In this document: positions 1 to 10,580 of the stretch, in pieces
Layout: the number at the start of each line of letters is the position of its first letter
Position numbering within the stretch: the first letter of the stretch is position 1
Assembly (NCBI GenBank): GCA_036873755.1
Contig: JAVTVY010039180.1
Span: forward strand, 62,001 to 126,000
Length of the DNA stretch: 64,000 nucleotides
From: Hanleya hanleyi
Taxonomy: Eukaryota > Mollusca > Polyplacophora > Lepidopleurida > Hanleyidae
Direction: 5' to 3'
Translations under genes and position numbers: made by a program
Notes under the pieces: generated by a model
What the model was told of the DNA's origin: nothing
The model's input: the letters and a program-made list of their open reading frames with translations, nothing else
Databases searched by the model: none

Positions 1-180
1 ATTCCGGCAAATAAAAAGTTCACGTTAATCATAAATAACATACAATTAATAATACTATCAAATAATTATGTATATCCTTGTCGACATCAATATAATACAG
101 ACAATATTATGACTGAATCATGGTAACAGATATTCAAGAGTATATATGTCTACACTAAACTGAAGGAGACCCATGATGCA

Positions 181-768
181 TATTATGGAGTTAATTTTGA
201 CGAACATCTGACATTCAAAACTCATGTGAGCATGTTATGTAAAAAGGTTTCCAAAAAACTAGGTCTGTTGAAACGAACACGACATTTATTACCTGCTGAT
301 CTTAGTAAAATGTTATATAATTCATTAGTCCAGCCTTCAATCGATTACTGTGATATTGTTTGGGCAAACTGTGACAAAGGCCAATTAAGTAGGATCGAGA
401 AGCTTCAAAAAAGAGGGGCGAGAATTATACTTATGAAACCATATTTGACTCCATCTAAAGACATGTATACAGAATTAAAATGGATATCTCTGTCCGATCG
501 TATCGAGTTACACAAGGCGGTACTTGTATTCAAGGATGTTAAAGGATTGGCTCCCAAGTACTTGTGCGATCACTTCAGCACAATCGTCCGACAGAGGACC
601 ACACGTTCTATGATCTGATTGTTCCTCGCCCTCGAACGGAAATGTTCAAAAAAAGTATAATGTATTATGGTCCCAAAATGTGGAATAATCTATCTATCGA
701 CATAAGAAATTCTCCATCGGTCCCAACTTTTAAAGCTAGATTCTTAAAACATTTATATCTGTGATATA
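181..768 (+). pseudogene. Non-LTR retrotransposon ORF2 C-terminal fragment, frameshifted
   Basis: A reading frame open from about 181 encodes the region downstream of the reverse transcriptase palm in Jockey/CR1-type LINEs. Visible blocks are LTFKTHVSMLCKKVSKKLG, then SLVQPSIDYCDIVW, then RIEKLQKRGARIIL. The frame breaks near 600. The matching end, YYGPKMWNNLSIDIRNSPS and the final FKARFLKHLYL, continues two frames over to a stop at 762-764, so one indel separates the halves. No endonuclease or catalytic YADD motif lies upstream in the window, so this is a 5'-truncated copy, as is usual for LINEs. It cannot make a working enzyme. The family group is certain in kind; the exact clade is not. 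Confidence 0.85.
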
Positions 769-980
769 GTTCTAGTATACATCGCAATATATCAGATTCT
801 AGCAACTCTACGTGTATATTTTATTGCAAATGTAAATTTTTAATTTTGTTGATATCTTTTATGTCATATTTGTCCTGTATTGTTAAATGTATGTACTAAC
901 ACGTATCCTGTTGTATATTATTAATTTTATGCTGGGCCTTGTGGTAGACTAGCTTCTGGCTAAACAAGCTACCCAGCTTA

Positions 981-1010
981 AATAAAGTTATCTTATCTTA
1001 TCTTATCTTA
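981..1010 (+). repeat. LINE 3' terminus: AATAAA followed by TTATC repeats
   Basis: AATAAA at 981-986 is followed directly by about four and a half copies of TTATC. A short simple-repeat tail just after a LINE 3' UTR is the expected 3' end of a Jockey/CR1/L2-type element, and it closes the copy whose coding remnant ends at 764. Confidence 0.75.
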
Positions 1011-1012
1011 TT

Positions 1013-2243
1013 ATATTATGTTGTAAAACTTCACTTGCTAATCTCGATTATATTGCTTATTGTGAAAATAAATGAAGTTATGAAAATAAATTTAGTATGA
1101 TTGCCCATTACCCTCAAATTAGAAATATCTTCAGCAGCTAAAGTTAAGCCAATCATAACAATATATAACACCATGGTATTGTTGTAATATCACCCAGGTA
1201 TTGATCTTTGGTTAGAAATGTAATGAGATACATATACCTGTTCTTTGTGTTATTCTGTATGCAGTTCATTCTGTATGTATTTTATACATGTACATATACC
1301 AGAAGTGGAATTGAAATTTGAATAAAATAATCAAAATATGTTCGGGTTTTACCTCTACTCAGGACATGATGTCTTTGTTTCTAGAAGCTAAATCATTTCA
1401 GACACATTCAAGTCCTCTCCTGGTCAAGGGAGATAATTTTGTAAAAAAAACCAAAAAAACCCAAACAAGTACAGATCCACACTGGTGCAGACCAGGAAAT
1501 TTTATGACCTTTGATGATATGTGTGTGGGAGGGGGAGGGGGGGGGAATTTTCACCACCTCTATCATTCCACACCTTTCCGACACAGCTGAACCACTCAAT
1601 AGTCTGTTTTGGTTTTTCCATTTCATCCAGTACATCCATTGTGTAACAGTCCTGTTGCATCTGATATCAGAAGTGCGGAATCCATGACCTGCAAGTTGGA
1701 ATCAATTGTATACGGTACATATTTAATATCAAAACTCACTTCATTGAAAATATTTTTGGCCTTCATTATATTTCATTCTTTCGTCATACACAACAAGATG
1801 AAATCCATCATACCAGTTCGCACCTTTCATACGTGTACTTAATAGAACTGGAACCTGAGCATGTTACAAGAATTTGCAAAAGTATGAAATGAGAACTGAG
1901 TACTATGAGAACTTAATCCAATCTATGAGTGATCAATAATATGAATTCTGAAGAACGATGATGGATCTTGACCACTGGTTGGAATGGAGTTCATGTTAGT
2001 GGCATGAGCATGATAATAATCCAGTATATCATAATCTAGAAGAGGATTGTTTATATCAGTAATTTCTCTATGGAGCAATATTTTGACAAACGAAAATTAG
2101 ATCTCAAAAGAGAATATGTATACTGTGTTTGAGGAATATTTCTGCCTCCCCAATGGAAGGCGAAATTTGAATGAATGGTCTGTGTTGTCAGTGTGTCTGA
2201 TGTCCCCCTTGCAAAGACAAGAAATTTTTCTATGTAATTTATT
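1013..2243. other. No gene seen; G-rich tract
   Basis: No coding or RNA signal is supported here. Short open frames look random. A purine tract of about 25 bases, mostly G, lies near 1521-1546. Confidence 0.5.
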
Positions 2244-3720
2244 AGGTCTTTCCATTTCCAATGGATAGACCTATTGTTATTCTACGGATTATTATTATTA
2301 TTCTGTTTTTGCTTTAGCGGCCAAACGGTTTGATATACAGCTTAGATATTTGGCACATTTGTAGGTACTAGGCTGATGTTTCTGGTACAGGTATTAAATT
2401 TTGACCTTGACCTTGACGGTGTACAGTCAAAACTAAAGAACATATCTGAATGAAAGTAGATGGTTGGTAAGTCTTATATATGGCCCAAGCTGTAGTTATA
2501 TTTTTGAATTGTTACAGAACAAGAAAAAGTAGTTATCTCCCCTTTAATGATTTTCAAAACACGTCATTTTATAACGAAATGAGCTGCGGCATTGATTCTT
2601 GTAACATTGATGAACACTTTAATGATCAAAAAGTGTGTGACCTTAAATTTGACCTAAGACCTCTAGGAGCGTCTTTGTATCAGTGCAAAGTTTGGTGGTC
2701 AACTCTTGAACGGCTGATGCGATAAGTCTGAAAATGAGGTCACGTGACCTACATCACGTCATAAGGCATAAAATACGGCATCCATTTACTGAAAAAGTAA
2801 CACATTGAAAACCAAGAAACAATGACACAATAATGAACAAAGTATTGAATATCTTTTGGCGCAAATTATAAAACCATCCTATGTAACCTTGACCTTGAAT
2901 ATCACACAATGTAAACAGCCTTGTATGTGCTTTTCTCAAAAACTACAACTTGCAGAAATCTGTAAATTAGTACATTTGTTCCCCGTAGCACAAGTATGAC
3001 GTCACTGAATTTTCAACCTGACCTTGACCTTGGTTTTTGAGATATGACAGTTTTGAGACTACAGCACCATAACTTAACTGTTGGGATTCGAACTCGCAAT
3101 TTGCAAATGAATGTAGGTCATTACATGAAGTAACAGAAAAACACTAGAACCAAGCAAAATATAACAGAAAGAATAGAGCATAATTAGCATTTTTTCATTT
3201 ACGCTTTACGCTGTAACACTCGAGGCATCCCGTGTTCGCAATTACATTAATGTCGTGTTACATGCCGGAGTTGGCTCATTTTGAAAACGTTATAACTCTT
3301 GAACCGCAATAGGTACGGACTTCCAATTTCTTGCCTGGTACTTCCAAGAATGAGATCTTTCGCTGGTAATGACGCCGTGCTTCCTAATATAAATGTAACT
3401 GTGGAACCAATTTTGCGTCATGTTACACGACCATCGATATTTGGAGTCATTTTATCGTGCCGAAAAAGTCAAATTTACTTGATTTTCAGAAAAAAAAATT
3501 TAAGGACTAGGGATCTGTAATTTAGCACACAGGTTCTTCATTATACAAGAATGAAGTCAGGAAATTCTTGACCCGACCGTGACCTTGGTTCTTGAATTCT
3601 TGAATTCTTGGAGGCTTGGAGGAAAATTGCATATAAGTGTAGGCCATTAGCTTGGCTAACATAAAAGAACTAGAACAAGAAAAAGGTCAGGAGAAACTAT
3701 AGCAGACATTTGACGAAAAC
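2244..3720 (+). repeat. Dispersed repeat A, copy 1 (TGACCTTGA-rich)
   Basis: It starts with a small hairpin (AGGTCTTTCCATTT against AATGGATAGACCT), then TATTGTTATTCTACGGATTA and an ATT-rich stretch. The same order recurs from about 6340. Blocks shared with copy 2 include the AAGAAAAAGTAGTTATCTCC segment (2519 and 7356), the CAGTGCAAAGTTTGGTGGTC segment (2681 and 10014), and a module ending in GTAGGTCATT plus AGTAACAGAA. The last module is repeated in degenerate form at about 3510-3700, so the repeat has internal modular duplication. TGACCTTGA occurs at 2402, 2890 and 3019. No protein is encoded. The transposon class is not identifiable from the termini. Confidence 0.75.
2737..2750. promoter_or_regulatory. 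14-bp palindrome AGGTCACGTGACCT
   Basis: A perfect palindrome joining two AGGTCA half-sites around a CACGTG E-box. It is conserved in the other repeat A copy at 10068-10081. Nuclear receptors bind AGGTCA and bHLH factors bind CACGTG; occupancy here is inference only. Confidence 0.45.
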
Positions 3721-3820
3721 CGAAAATTTCACTATTTTAATATCATGGGGAAACTACGCACTCAACCAGCTTCATATTAATATGGAAATGAGAGAATATA
3801 AATATCAGGTAGCCTGCGAA

Positions 3821-3860
3821 ATTCCTAGGTTGTAGCGTTGATATTCCTAGGTTGTAGCGT
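3821..3860. repeat. Short tandem duplication
   Basis: ATTCCTAGGTTGTAGCGT occurs twice, at 3821-3838 and 3843-3860, with a 4-base spacer. It looks like a local duplication. Confidence 0.85.
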
Positions 3861-4902
3861 AGATATTAGAAAAATAGTAATTCTGCCTTCGAACATGTCG
3901 TTCACCTGTTTCCATGATATTGTTGATTTCTATACGTTATTTTCACCCTCTCCAACGAAAAGCATAATACAGTGCAATGGTGTGGACGTCGGCTTCCGGA
4001 TCGAAAGGTCTGTGGTTCAATTTCTCTTATTGCCAGTAATCATTTTTTCTTTTTCCGTTGGTTCATTTTTTGGTTATAAGATTCAAATCCCAATACGATC
4101 GATAATTCTTTGTCACACATATTGTTATAGTTATATTTTTCCGCACTGATGTAATTCGTATTTCACAAACCGCCACTTGACTGCGATCGCATACAGCTAC
4201 CGTGTTAGTTCACCAACTGTTTTACAGGACGAGGCAATCATGCCTACGCGTTACATAAAGGATCGAGTATAAAGAATCTATCTCGTATAGATTGACGACT
4301 GCGATACGCGTTATACAAAGAATTAGGAGCAAGCGGCTATGTGAATAGATCGTTTCATTTGACTGGAGTGAGAATACATGCGCATTCTCTATGTAACCCG
4401 ACTCGCCAGATTAGCTTTCAGGACAAACAAAAAATTAACGTCGTGTTACATGAAGGATGTGACTGGGGACTCTGATAAAGCCCATTTACGCAATCCAGCA
4501 TGTTTTTAATATAGTATGCACAATTTTGGCTATTATTAAGTCTTTTCTTCTGCATCTGCTTGAAGGATGCCATATATAGTAATGCTGTTTGGCCAGACAG
4601 TACATGTTATAGATCGAAAGTATGTTACTGGAGAGCCTTCAGTTCTCAGCTAAACAGCCATGGTCATAGCTTTGGAGTGTACATCTGCTACACCCGAGAA
4701 CAATTTGACATGAACTTTATTTCTATTGCATCGCTCATGCGTATGGTAGCATGAAATTCCGGGTCGGTATATTGATAAATCGAATCCAGGTTGCAGGGTC
4801 ACATAAGAGTATAGACTGTATTATACATCAAACAATTTACAAGCCATTCCTGATTTAAGATCACGTACATTTCTTATAATATTTCGAAGTGTTTACCGTG
4901 TA
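3861..4902. other. No gene seen
   Basis: AT-rich sequence with only short unconvincing open frames. No repeat elsewhere in the window was recognised. Confidence 0.4.
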
Positions 4903-5076
4903 ACACAGTCCGAATCACTCAACCGTTAAAATCAAACCCTCCCATTTCATAGTTCTACACACGCGACTATCAGCTATTTATTTCCTGTGACGAAAAAAGA
5001 AACACCTGCTGGTCGCGTGTGTAGAATTGTGAAATGGGAGGGTTTGATTTTAACGGTTGGGTGATTCCGGCTGTGT
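4903..5076. mobile_element. Fold-back (MITE-like) element, about 65-bp arms
   Basis: The left arm (about 4903-4968) and right arm (about 5012-5076) are near-perfect reverse complements. Examples are ACCGTTAAAATCAAACCCTC against GAGGGTTTGATTTTAACGGT, and ACACACGCGAC against GTCGCGTGTGT. The spacer is about 43 bases. Ends read ACACAGTCC and GGCTGTGT. Flanks both contain TA but a target duplication is not clear. No coding capacity, so it would depend on a transposase supplied elsewhere. Confidence 0.75.
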
Positions 5077-5402
5077 ACCCGGGCATAGTACTATTGATCA
5101 TGTTCAATCGTTAACTTCTACAGTAGAAAATCGTAAAAAAAATCTGTCTACATTCACAGCTTTTATTGACTATTCGAAAGCAAAAGACTCAGTGGATCGC
5201 CACTTCGTTGAGCCAAAGAAAAGGAAGTGTAAACGGTTTTGAAACCGATTTGTTTCAGGTAAAATGTGAAGTAAGGGTGTGTCCGCTCACCGTTACTGCT
5301 CAATTTTTTCGTTAATGATCTGGCATTGTATTTGAAGAGCTTCCAACAAGGTATTGATATCGACGGTGTTAAAATGTGCATGTTGTTGTATGCCGATGAT
5401 AT
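5077..5402 (+). pseudogene. LINE reverse transcriptase fragment (fingers to YADD)
   Basis: The frame gives PGHSTIDHVQSLTS and FIDYSKAKDSVDR, a degenerate form of the FIDFSKAYDSV palm motif, then a frameshifted stretch, then MLLYADDIV at about 5376-5402, the catalytic YADD box. The segment is cut off by a SINE immediately after YADD. A second copy of the last 75 bases, from CATTGTATTTGAAGAGCTTC to GATGATATAG, appears at 5701-5777 and continues the protein. The RT is therefore split and partly duplicated around the SINE. It is dead. Confidence 0.8.
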
Positions 5403-5650
5403 AGTGAGTGAGTGAGTGAATGGAATTTAACGTCGCTTTCAACAATATTTCACCTATATCGCGGCGAACCAACTAAGCACCACCCAGCCAAGTTGCGTTC
5501 CTGCTACTTCAAAGAGGAAATCTTTGAAGCAGCATGGAACCAGACACCCTCCTACACCCCATAAAACACAGGGGACAGCACACAAGACACAGGCAGGACG
5601 CTTACATGGTGCAATAAAGACAAATCATATTACAGTGCTAGACATCACAT
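5403..5650 (-). mobile_element. SINE with GACGTTAAAT/(ACTC)n 3' tail, minus strand
   Basis: On the minus strand the 3' end reads TGTTGAAAGCGACGTTAAAT then ACTC repeats, seen on the plus strand as GTGAGTGAGTGAGTGAATGG at 5403-5422. The same tail ends the 5S SINE at 60.4 kb and a short fragment at 59.04 kb. The head is not clearly tRNA- or 5S-like, so the left limit near 5650 is approximate. It sits inside LINE RT sequence. Confidence 0.65.
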
Positions 5651-5656
5651 TATCAG

Positions 5657-5699
5657 GTTCCTGTTGCTTCTCAGCAAAATGCATTGAAGCAACAGGAAC
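5657..5699. repeat. 14-bp hairpin
   Basis: GTTCCTGTTGCTTC (5657-5670) pairs perfectly with GAAGCAACAGGAAC (5686-5699) over a 15-base loop, at the junction between the SINE and the second RT segment. Confidence 0.8.
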
Positions 5700-5700
5700 A

Positions 5701-6187
5701 TTGTATTTGAAGAGCTTCTAACGAGGTATTGATATAGACGGGAAAAACTGCATGTTGTTGTATGCAGATGATATAGTTTTAATAGCAGACAATATTGGTG
5801 ATTTAGATATTCTACTAGATGGTCTCGCAAAGTGGTTTGAACGAAATCATCTCTCGGTAAACTCCCGAAAACTAAAGTAATTCATTTTAGATCTTATGTA
5901 AAGATAGCGGTAATCTCCGAACATATAGGCATTTTAAGTCAGAGACCCATGTTAAACCGTACGTGGAATTAATAATGCCAAAGAAGCACCGAAGTGCCAT
6001 GGCGAAATCCCGAATGGGTGCAGCACCAATCAAAATAGAAACGGGCAGGTGTGAGAATTTAGCTGTGGAAAACCGGTTGTGCACTTTATGCCAAAATGTG
6101 GTAGAAACCGAATTAGGCTACTTACGGCATGCCCCGCCTACGATCTTCTTCGGTACGATTTACTGTTCAAAATGCATACCACGTTAG
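5701..6187 (+). pseudogene. LINE RT continuation and C-terminal zinc-knuckle
   Basis: It begins with a second copy of the YADD region (LLYADDIVLIADN at about 5752), followed by DLDILLDGLAKWF. After a gap, a separate frame (about 5963-6187) encodes KHRSAMAKSRMGAAPIKIET, then CENLAVENRLCTLCQNVVETE. This matches the conserved end seen again at 20.5-20.8 kb (SKFRCGVAPLRLETGRYENI ... CFNC) and at 14.4-14.9 kb. The CxxC and following acidic block are the usual zinc-knuckle of this LINE group, but the expected His-Cys half is degraded (YLRHAPP). Several frames are needed, so it is non-functional. Confidence 0.75.
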
Positions 6188-6487
6188 GGCATAATATATG
6201 CGATATGTCCAATAGATAGATGATGTATGCCATGTCATCCAAAGAAAGTTTGACTCGTGTTTGTGCCAAAACCTGCCATCTTATATTAGAAAGACGTAGG
6301 AAACTACTATATATGTAAAAATGGGGTGGTTATGGTTCCATGTTTCCATTTCGAATGGAAAGACCTATTGTTATTCTACGGATTATTATTATTATACTGT
6401 CCAAATTTGTCAGCGGCCTAGCGTTTTTACGGTTCGTTCTGCACGTTTGAGATTTGTTAAAGATCAACATATATGTCTGAAGTTTTG

Positions 6488-7044
6488 CTAGCCAAGTTGA
6501 CATGGCTTCGTTCGTTCCTTTACTACGCCATGATGCCTCTCAATGAACTTACATGTAAACTCCGGGATCACACGGCTCCGTGGGTCGTTCGGCTCTATCC
6601 AGCAATAAAACAACCTCTCCCAGCTCTCTGTCCATTCGTTTTATCAAATTCGGCAAAGAGTTTGATTGCCGTGAAGAGCTTATCCGTCTGCAATCAGTCT
6701 TCAAACATCAACGGTCGGTTGAATTCTTCGCCATTATCTTTGTACGTGTCATGTGATCAGCAACGTATCGTGTCCACGTGACCGGACGTATGAAGATAAT
6801 GGCTGAGAATTCAACCGACCGTTGATGTTTGAAGACTGATTGCAGACGAGTGAGCTCTTCACGGCAATCAAACTCTTTGCCGAATTTGATAAAACAAATG
6901 GACAGAGAGCTGGGAGAGGTTGTTTTATTGCCGGATAGAGCCGAACGACCCACGGAGCCGTGTGATCCCGGAGTTTACATGTAAGTTCATTGAGAGGCAT
7001 CATGGCGTAGTAAAGGAACGAACGAAGCCATGTCAACTTGGCTA
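6488..7044. mobile_element. 557-bp near-perfect palindromic element with 8-bp target duplication
   Basis: Almost the whole element folds on itself. The left arm from TAGCCAAGTTGACATGGCTT pairs with the right arm ending AAGCCATGTCAACTTGGCTA, and arms of about 260 bases meet around a loop near 6751-6785. Flanks carry an exact 8-bp duplication, AAGTTTTG, at 6480-6487 and 7045-7052. An 8-bp duplication is typical of hAT superfamily insertions. There is no transposase; open frames inside are mirror-image artefacts of the two arms. It is inserted in repeat A copy 2. High arm identity implies a young insertion or ongoing arm correction. Confidence 0.88.
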
Positions 7045-7725
7045 AAGTTTTGTGTAACGGCCTTCGATTTTGACCTTGACCTTTTCAGTTATAGGCGTTT
7101 TAAGCGAAAATTTGTTCTGCAAGTATTGAGCAAACGCATAAGGGGACTCAACTGAAATTTAGAATGTAAGCCTTTCAAGATTTTGCCTAAAAATAAGTAG
7201 GTCAGACGGACAGTTTTCGAGTTCTCTCCCCTGAAGGCGTTTTGTTTGTTAGCAGAGTACAGCCAAAGTGAAACAACAGATCTATATGAGACTTGGATGT
7301 TCATGATTTTTATTTATGGCAATGCTGTAGTTTTATTTTCGAACTGTTACGTAACAAGAAAAAGTAGTTATCTCCCTTAAATGTTTTCCAAGCCCCATCT
7401 TATAAGGAAATGAGCTACGGCATTGATTCTTGTAACATTAATGAAGACTTTAATGACCAAAAAGCATGTAACCTTAAAGGTTATACAAAATGGTCTCAAA
7501 ATCTGCTGCTTTTTTGTGCTAAATTGTTGTAGAGGTGATTATATCGCTTGTTTTACATTTTTGTATGTTTTCAAACTGCTCAAGGTTGGAAATAGCAGCA
7601 GTAAAGTGCGACAATTTCATGCCCCTGTCAAAACGGCGAAAGCTGTGACCGCTTGACCTGTGACGTCACAACCTGATTACGATCTTGCTCAAATGCCTGT
7701 TGTGACGTCAAAATGTCAGCGACAT

Positions 7726-8338
7726 CACTCCAGAGATTCTTCCATTCGGCATGGAATAGACAATGGGTCCGGTTTCGGCCACCAGTTGTCGTAAAACCTT
7801 CAACCCAAATCACTTATATGTATATATTTTCTGAAAGAGCATGATGAAACTATTATTTTAAGATATAACACTGCTATGTTATAGAAAAATTAAACTCGAA
7901 CATTCTCCTCCATGCTTGCTTCATTTTTCCTAGAAAACCCCTTAAAAATGTCGAAAAATGGTCAAATTCGGCTCAATTTCCAGAAAAATCTGTAAGAGCG
8001 ATTTCAATTAAACTTCTTACTCACGTTCCCTGGTCCAGTTTCAACTTAAAAAGGCAAACAAAAGTGGGTGTCAACCTGCCCGTTTTTTGTCAGATTTTCG
8101 TCCCGTAAATGAGTCCCGATTTTTAGGCACACCCAAGGGGCATAACTGAGGCAGGACACACTTTACTCCATGATACCGATCAGCGTGTAGACGAAGCCAG
8201 CACTCGATTTGTACGTACTCGTTTGCAGCGTTGATAATGCTGAATAGGATGGCATTATAGATATAAGGTATTAAGAAGACAAGAAGAATTATGATGTAGC
8301 AGAACAAGGACAGTCTATCGTATTATGAAATTAGACCG
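7726..8338. repeat. 613-bp direct repeat, left copy
   Basis: Begins CACTCCAGAGATTCTTCC and ends ATTATGAAATTAGACC. By eye it is about 95% or more identical to 9146-9758, with equal length. Both lie inside the TTAA element in the same orientation, 807 bases apart. Confidence 0.9.
8071..8307 (-). other. Unrecognised 78-codon open frame with one hydrophobic helix
   Basis: The minus-strand frame starts MFCYIIILLVFLIPYIYNAI and continues through a Cys-containing stretch to KNRDSFTGRKSDKK. The sister repeat at 9461-9727 encodes a close variant with an altered end. Differences between the copies include several amino-acid changes (Pro/Ala, Tyr/Asp, Cys/Phe), so there is no sign that the protein is under selection. 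It could be a captured membrane-protein exon or chance. I do not recognise a family. Confidence 0.2.
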
Positions 8339-9145
8339 GGGCCATTACTACGAAACTGTGGAGGGCCACCTTAAGGGCAGGATGTTTTTACGAAATTAAT
8401 TATTCACATGTATCGTAATCTCAGAGTGTTTGCGAGTATGGCGGTATACAACACTTGCCAGTTACACATATTATTTTGGGAAATCCGACCGATAACTTTC
8501 CCCCTACCCCATCTTTGTTTTCATCACTTTTGCCAATTCTAGCAGGATTTTCGAGAACAAAACTCAAAATTAACGTATTTCTTCGTAATAATGGTCATCC
8601 ATTCGGCAATATGAAGGCCGTGGTTGCTTTTGCGCTTTCCAATGATAGCAGAAACGCGGGAAAATGCAAATAAGAGATGTAACCAAGTCAAATTATTGGG
8701 TAATTTTGCACTAAATTTTCTCCTAGAAACATGGGAAATACTTCAGAAACTTGAGAAATAATTCGTAAAACCATAATAATATACATCCATTCCATCCTTT
8801 ATGGACTGTAAATGGGTTCTCTTGTAAAGAAAATTTACACTGGCAAATTTATATCATTCTGATAGGACCCCGTTCTGCCATAATATCCACCGAAATTTCA
8901 TTCCAGGGGGAGATAACTCCTGTATGGAATACAGTATGCAATAACCTCAATAGTATACTAATGGACACACTGTGGATTATTTTAATTGAACTCCTGGTTT
9001 TCTTTCCACCTGCTTCCGAAAATAGCGCTTCAGGTCTAACTAGGCAGTCAAAATTAAACAATCTGGCGTAATGATACATCTCCGCTCCGTAACGGAGTCT
9101 ACATTAAGATAATGCATAGACTCCACTATTATGCCTTAAAGGGTG

Positions 9146-9758
9146 CACTCCAGAGATTCTTCCATTCGACATGGAATAGACTATGGGTCCGGTTTCGGCC
9201 ACCAGTTGTCGTAAAACTTTCAACCCAAATCACTTATATGTATATATTTTCTGAAAGAGCATGATGAAACTATTATTTTAAGATATAACACTGCTATGTT
9301 ATAGAAAAATTAAACTCGAACATTCTCCTTCATGCTTGCTTCATTTTTCCTAGAAAACCCCTTAAAAATGTCGAAAAATGGTCAAATTCGGCTCAATTTC
9401 CAGAAAAATCTGTAAGAGCGATTTCAATTAAACTTCTTACTCACGTTCCCTGGTCCGGTCTTAACTTAAAAAGGCAAAAAAAAGGGGGTGAAAACCTAAC
9501 CGTTTTTTGTCAGATTTTCGTCCCGTAAATGAGTCCCGATTTTTAGGCACACCCAAGGGGCATAACTGAGGCAGGACAAACTTTACTCCATGATCCCGAT
9601 CAGCGTGTAGACGAAGCCAGCACTCGATTTGTACGTACTCGTTTGCAGCGTTGATAATGCTGAATAGGATGGCATTATAGATATAAGCTATTAAGAAGAC
9701 AATAAGAATTATGATGTAACAGAACAAGGGCAGTCTATCGTATTATGAAATTAGCCCG
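9146..9758. repeat. 613-bp direct repeat, right copy
   Basis: Right partner of 7726-8338. Same start (CACTCCAGAGATTCTTCC) and end (ATTATGAAATTAGCCC). The intervening 8339-9145 is single-copy within the window. Confidence 0.9.
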
Positions 9759-10067
9759 ACGGCATAGACTATGACGTTTAGGGCGCAATCGTAATCAGGT
9801 TGTGACGTCATGAACCAGAGGTCACGTCTCCAATACGTTTTCCACCACATGTGTGCTATTCGTGTCTTAAAACCCACTTCGACGACATTATTCGAGAAAA
9901 AAGTACTAATTTGTTGTTTGGAACACTACTGGGTATGTTTTAATGCAAAGTAGTATAGAGTCATTTGGTATAACCTTTAAATTGACCTTTGGCCTCTAGG
10001 AGCGCCTCCGTATCAGTGCAAAGTTTGGTGGTCAACTCTTGAACGACTGATGCGATCAGTCTGAAAA

Positions 10068-10081
10068 AGGTCACGTGACCT
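10068..10081. promoter_or_regulatory. 14-bp palindrome AGGTCACGTGACCT, second copy
   Basis: Identical to 2737-2750 and in the same place within repeat A copy 2. It is conserved although surrounding bases have diverged. Confidence 0.45.
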
Positions 10082-10580
10082 ACATCACGTCATAAGGTCA
10101 GCACTTGTGTCAGAACTCGGCCTTGACCTTGATCTCTGAAGTGATGAGCATCCAAATATCGAAAATACGGCTTCCATTTACTGAAAAAGTAATACACTGA
10201 CAGCCGACACTGTCTTTCTTTTGGAGCTACTTGTAAAACGATCTGATGTGACCTTGACCTTCAATATCACAAAATGTACAAAATATTGTTCTCGTTTTTC
10301 TCAACAGCTACCTCAACCTGCAGAAATCTGTAATTTGGTATATTTGTGTCCCATGATAGAGGTATGACTTCATTAAATTTTCAGTCCGACCTTGACCTTG
10401 GTTCTTGAGATATGGCCACGGACAGTTTTGCGACTACATGGTCGTAACTCGAAAACTGTTCGAAATTCAAAGATGAAACTTGCACATGAATGTAGGTCAT
10501 TTCATGACGTAACAGAACATCAGTAGAACCCATAAAAAGATACCAGGAAGACTGGGAGATAATTAGCAATTTCTGAAATT

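Larger units (their letters stand above)
7478..9976. mobile_element. 2.5-kb TTAA-flanked element with terminal and subterminal inverted repeats
   Basis: TTAA flanks both ends (7474-7477 and 9977-9980). The termini AGGTTATACAAAATG and, inverted, AGGTTATACCAAATG match over about 15 bases. A perfect 23-bp inverted repeat starting TGACGTCACAACCTGATTAC lies farther in, at 7661-7683 and 9788-9810, each about 170-185 bases from its end. TTAA targets plus a terminal and an internal inverted repeat resemble piggyBac architecture, but the ends do not start CCC and no transposase is visible. The uninterrupted target CCTTAAATTTGACC is seen in repeat A copy 1 near 2641. A single element with two repeat tiers or two nested elements are both possible. 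Confidence 0.72.
6340..10580 (+). repeat. Dispersed repeat A, copy 2, interrupted twice
   Basis: The copy starts with TTTCCATTTCGAATGGAAAG and the TATTGTTATTCTACGGATTA block, resumes at about 7053 (TTTTGACCTTGACCTTTTC), continues to 7477, and resumes again at 9981 (ATTGACCTTTGGCCTCTAGG) to about 10580. The missing stretches are two later insertions, 6488-7044 and 7478-9976. Copy 1 shows the uninterrupted order at both points. TGACCTTGA sites lie at 7071, 10124 and 10249. Confidence 0.8.

Noticed and set aside
6473..7036. Three overlapping frames at 6.5-7.0 kb with near-identical proteins on both strands
   Set aside because: They are mirror images produced by the palindromic element, not genes.
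7726..9758. LTR retrotransposon with 613-bp LTRs
   Set aside because: No TG...CA ends, no 5-bp target duplication at the repeat borders, no primer-binding site, and only 807 non-coding bases between the repeats.
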